From NCBI GenBank assembly GCA_008125075.1, contig VLTH01000002.1:60663-124662 (forward strand): a stretch of DNA of 64,000 bases, given 5' to 3'. The notes under the pieces are model-generated. The model was not told where the DNA came from. It searched no databases and was given only the letters and a program-made list of their open reading frames with translations. The translations under genes and the position numbers were made by a program. This stretch comes from Acetivibrio alkalicellulosi. GTDB taxonomy: Bacteria > Bacillota > Clostridia > Acetivibrionales > Acetivibrionaceae. The stretch's first letter is position 1; every line of letters starts with the position of its first letter. This document shows, piece by piece, positions 61,922 to 64,000 of this stretch.

Positions 61922-63064
61922 TCACCTCTTTGGATAATGTCTCATTTCATTTGTTTTTATTCCATCAAGAACCAATTTGAAAGTAAAATCACTTATTTCA
62001 TCACCACCACGCATTATATCATTTTTAGGTACAGAATTTAAAGGCGCTCCTCTAAACAAATAGTTTTGTTTAACATCTTTTCCGTGTAGACTAAAAATGT
62101 TAAATCCATAGTCTGCTATGTTTTGAAGCATACTACGATTATAATTATCCTCTCTAGACCTTGGAGCCCATCTGTTTTTTACTACATCATACGCATCTCC
62201 AAGTCCCAAAATATGACCTAATTCATGAGCAGCATCTATCATCACATAATCAGGTTCAAGATCATCATTGTCTTTTATTCCTGTTCTTATTGTCATATTT
62301 CCTGGATAACTGTAAGCCCAATTTCTAAATAACCCCAAACTAACGCTAGGTGTACCAGATTTTCTACTTATATCAATAGTAAAATATTTTTGTGTTTTTT
62401 TATGGCTTTCAGCTTTTTCATGTAAATTAACATATGCATTTATTTCTTGACCATCAACAAAATAAGTGTCCTCCCATAATTTAAAACCTTGAGCAACAAA
62501 ATCTCTGTAAGGTCCCTCTCCATGCAGATGTGAAAGAACTCCATTATAATTCAAGTCAGCAGCATCTCCTTTGATTATATAATATAAATCTATAAAGACA
62601 GTGTTGTTTTTTCGTACAACGCTCAAAGGTCCATCTTGCATTTCAGGTTGTAAAACAAAGTTTCTTATTAAACTATCTGTCCAGTAACTTATAATGCTTT
62701 CATCATAACCACGAGATTCTAGAAAATCTCTTACAAGTATATGATCTACACCCTTTTCATCTTTTATTGTCATTGTGCTATAAAAACTTCTAATCATATC
62801 ATTTGAAAATACTGCTGGTCCTCCAAATGAATTGTAATGAGATGAAAATAAATGTGTTCTCTCTAATTCTGCTAAGCTTAAAGAAAGCCTATTATTTATA
62901 AATTTTGCAGTAGTAAACTTGTTATCTCCTATTTGTAAACTAACTCCCGTATATTCTGTTGAATCCCAATCCCACTTTTGTCTTTCCCAATACTCACTTA
63001 CATGCATACCATCTATATAATAATGTCCTGTGGGATCATAATACCTAATCGGTCTGGTCGAGTA
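61922..63064 (-). pseudogene. C-terminal tip of an Rhs-type polymorphic toxin with zinc metallopeptidase, split from its core by a group II intron
   Basis: Upstream of the in-frame ATG at 63007 the same frame reads RPIRYYDPTGHYYIDG, the Rhs/YD-repeat core boundary (DPTGH). The 361-residue tip has HELGHILGLGDAYD (His261, Glu262, His265), a metzincin-type zinc site, and later NDIMRGG that could be the Met-turn. The Rhs core itself is cut off by the intron 3' end at about 63064 and would continue on its far side, beyond the window. Whether the intron splices out, restoring the gene, cannot be told. The ATG at 63007 has no obvious ribosome-binding site. The next gene is a putative immunity gene. 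Confidence 0.72.
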
Positions 63065-63105
63065 ATGGCGTGCCAGCTATTGCTACATTTCCATTACCCG
63101 CCTCT

Positions 63106-63139
63106 AGAACCGTACGTGAGGTTTTCCCTCATACGGCTC
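63106..63139 (-). ncRNA. Group II intron domain V
   Basis: A 34-nt helix read as GAGCCGTATGAGGGAAAACC then TCACGTACGGTTCT, with the AGC-like (GCC) triad at its base and GAAA-type tetraloop region. It is the catalytic heart of the ribozyme. Confidence 0.9.
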
Positions 63140-63171
63140 ACTTAATGACTTCTTCTTACAGTTTATGTTTC

Positions 63172-63999
63172 CTATTGTGATGGTTTTGCTTTCTGGTTAT
63201 AATATCTTATCTGGTAGTCATTGTATAGACCCCACTTTTCATATATTACTTCCTTACTCCACGTCTTCCATCCAAAGCCTTTCTTTCCTTGGGATTTCCT
63301 CACATACCTTCTGACTTTCTTTTCTACCCATTGTTTTACACTCGAGAATATTCTGCTACTGTGACCTATCCTATAATAGTTAGCCCAACCTCTTAATATT
63401 TCGTTCAATCCTTCTATTAGTTTACTTACTTTTAAGCTGTTGTTTGATCTTATGTAATTTCTTACTTTAGCTACTAGATTCTGTACTTTCTTTTTCTTTG
63501 GCGTTATCAAAACCATACCTCTTGGGCTTTTAGGTGTTTCTACTTTTCGATATGTAAAACCTAAAAAGTCAAAAGTTTCTCCCTTATTCATATCAACTAC
63601 TTTTGTCTTTTCCTCATTCAAGCTCACCTTTAGTTTAACTAGTTCTTCTTTGAGCCTTCTAAATGATTTCTTGACAAGCCAATCTAATGAGGGATGTCCA
63701 TTTACGAGAATAACAGTATCATCAGCAAAACGACAATAGTCCATCTGCTGGTATCCATTGTACTCTGTTTCTTTAATCCCTTTATCAAACATTTTATCTA
63801 TTTCTGTTAGGTATATATTGCTTAGAATTGTTGATATGACGCCCCCTTGAGGCACACCTTTCTTTCCTGTAGCTTTTAATATCTTCCCTATCAGTCCTAA
63901 AAGTTTATCATCTTTTATTCTTTTCTTTATTTTCTTCATTAGAATATAATGATCTACGTTATCAAAGTATGCACTTAAATCCAGGTCTATGATTTTTGT
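63172..63999 (-). CDS. ltrA: Group II intron reverse transcriptase/maturase, 5' end outside window
   Basis: The visible 275 residues include the RT motif DLDLSAYFDNVDH, GGVISTILSNIYLTEIDKMF, the catalytic YCRFADDTVIL (FADD), LNEEKTKVVDM and FLGFTYRK, and the maturase X domain LIEGLNEILRGWANYYRIGH. No HNH endonuclease domain follows (it ends YNQKAKPSQ), so mobility would rely on the target-primed or fork pathway. The frame is open at the right edge. Confidence 0.95.
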   Translation of the reverse strand, partial: TKIIDLDLSAYFDNVDHYILMKKIKKRIKDDKLLGLIGKILKATGKKGVPQGGVISTILSNIYLTEIDKMFDKGIKETEYNGYQQMDYCRFADDTVILVNGHPSLDWLVKKSFRRLKEELVKLKVSLNEEKTKVVDMNKGETFDFLGFTYRKVETPKSPRGMVLITPKKKKVQNLVAKVRNYIRSNNSLKVSKLIEGLNEILRGWANYYRIGHSSRIFSSVKQWVEKKVRRYVRKSQGKKGFGWKTWSKEVIYEKWGLYNDYQIRYYNQKAKPSQ

Positions 64000-64000
64000 A

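Larger units (their letters stand above)
63065..64000 (-). mobile_element. Group II intron, 3' part (right edge outside window)
   Basis: Minus-strand order: reverse transcriptase gene (to 63172), domain V and domain VI. The exon junction with the Rhs gene is near 63064, where the exon reads AGACCGATTAGGTATTATGA. Domain VI is likely GGTAATGG/CCATTAC (63066-63098). The 5' part of the intron lies past 64000. Confidence 0.85.

Overview
The window is AT-rich chromosomal DNA from a spore-forming, flagellated, cellulose-degrading Firmicute. The closest guess is the clostridial cluster III group (Acetivibrio / Hungateiclostridium / Ruminiclostridium). The evidence is the set of sporulation genes (spoIIE, yabP, yabQ, spoVT, spoVG, spoIID, a spoIIQ-like gene, spoIIID), two secreted GH5 enzymes ending in type I dockerins (so a cellulosome exists), a stand-alone RsgI-type anti-sigma-I domain, and an S-layer-homology protein. 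The species cannot be named from sequence reading alone.

Layout. 1-5.7 kb: a truncated membrane protein, a lipoprotein serpin and a large secreted ricin/Ig-like/FN3/SLH protein. 5.8-12.8 kb: tRNA-Arg, small membrane proteins, spoIIE behind a tRNA Met-Glu-Val operon, an HD hydrolase and small orphans. 13.0-17.0 kb: a tight five-gene operon of branched-polyamine synthase (BpsA type), GNAT, FkbH-like HAD/GNAT protein, acyl carrier protein and spermidine synthase. This looks like an uncharacterised polyamine-acylation or glyceryl-transfer pathway. 17.1-34.9 kb: a conserved clostridial core of tRNA-fMet and tRNA-Leu, S1 protein, divIC, yabQ, yabP, S4 protein, HU, mazG, spoVT, foldase, mfd, pth, prs, glmU, spoVG, purR and murC. 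35.0-42.5 kb: fabZ, three flagellar rod/hook genes, mbl, spoIIID, spoIIQ-like and spoIID. 42.8-47.7 kb: GH5_8-like mannanase with dockerin, orphan RsgI N-domain, and a GH5 cellulase with two CBM6 modules and dockerin. 48.7-56.8 kb: leuCD, SurA-like lipoprotein, Sfp phosphopantetheinyl transferase, rpoZ, DEAD-box helicase, CvfB and an HxlR regulator. 57.0-64.0 kb: accessory DNA with two decayed copies of one IS in inverted orientation around vapB, a dead vapC and an Rpn nuclease, then an Rhs-type toxin tip with a metallopeptidase domain, a putative immunity gene, and a group II intron sitting inside the Rhs gene.

Intergenic space is unusually structured. At least six dispersed repeat families recur through otherwise conserved regions. 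Family A is about 150 bp and multi-hairpin (nine copies). Family B is a MITE with inverted ends that read TTAGGAATGCTGAAAATATA. Family C is a 22-bp core element. Family D is a terminator-bearing repeat. Family E is a ~160-bp repeat forming part of a ~360-bp palindrome. Family F is a hairpin with a GAGTAGAG loop. One B copy is nested inside an A copy, and A and B ends appear to supply the stop codons of two genes.

Most interesting: the polyamine/ACP operon (with a remote Sfp enzyme that could activate its carrier protein), the intron-split Rhs metallopeptidase toxin with its membrane partner, the solo RsgI domain between two cellulosomal enzymes, and two structured RNA candidates (21.7-21.9 kb and 32.1-32.2 kb).
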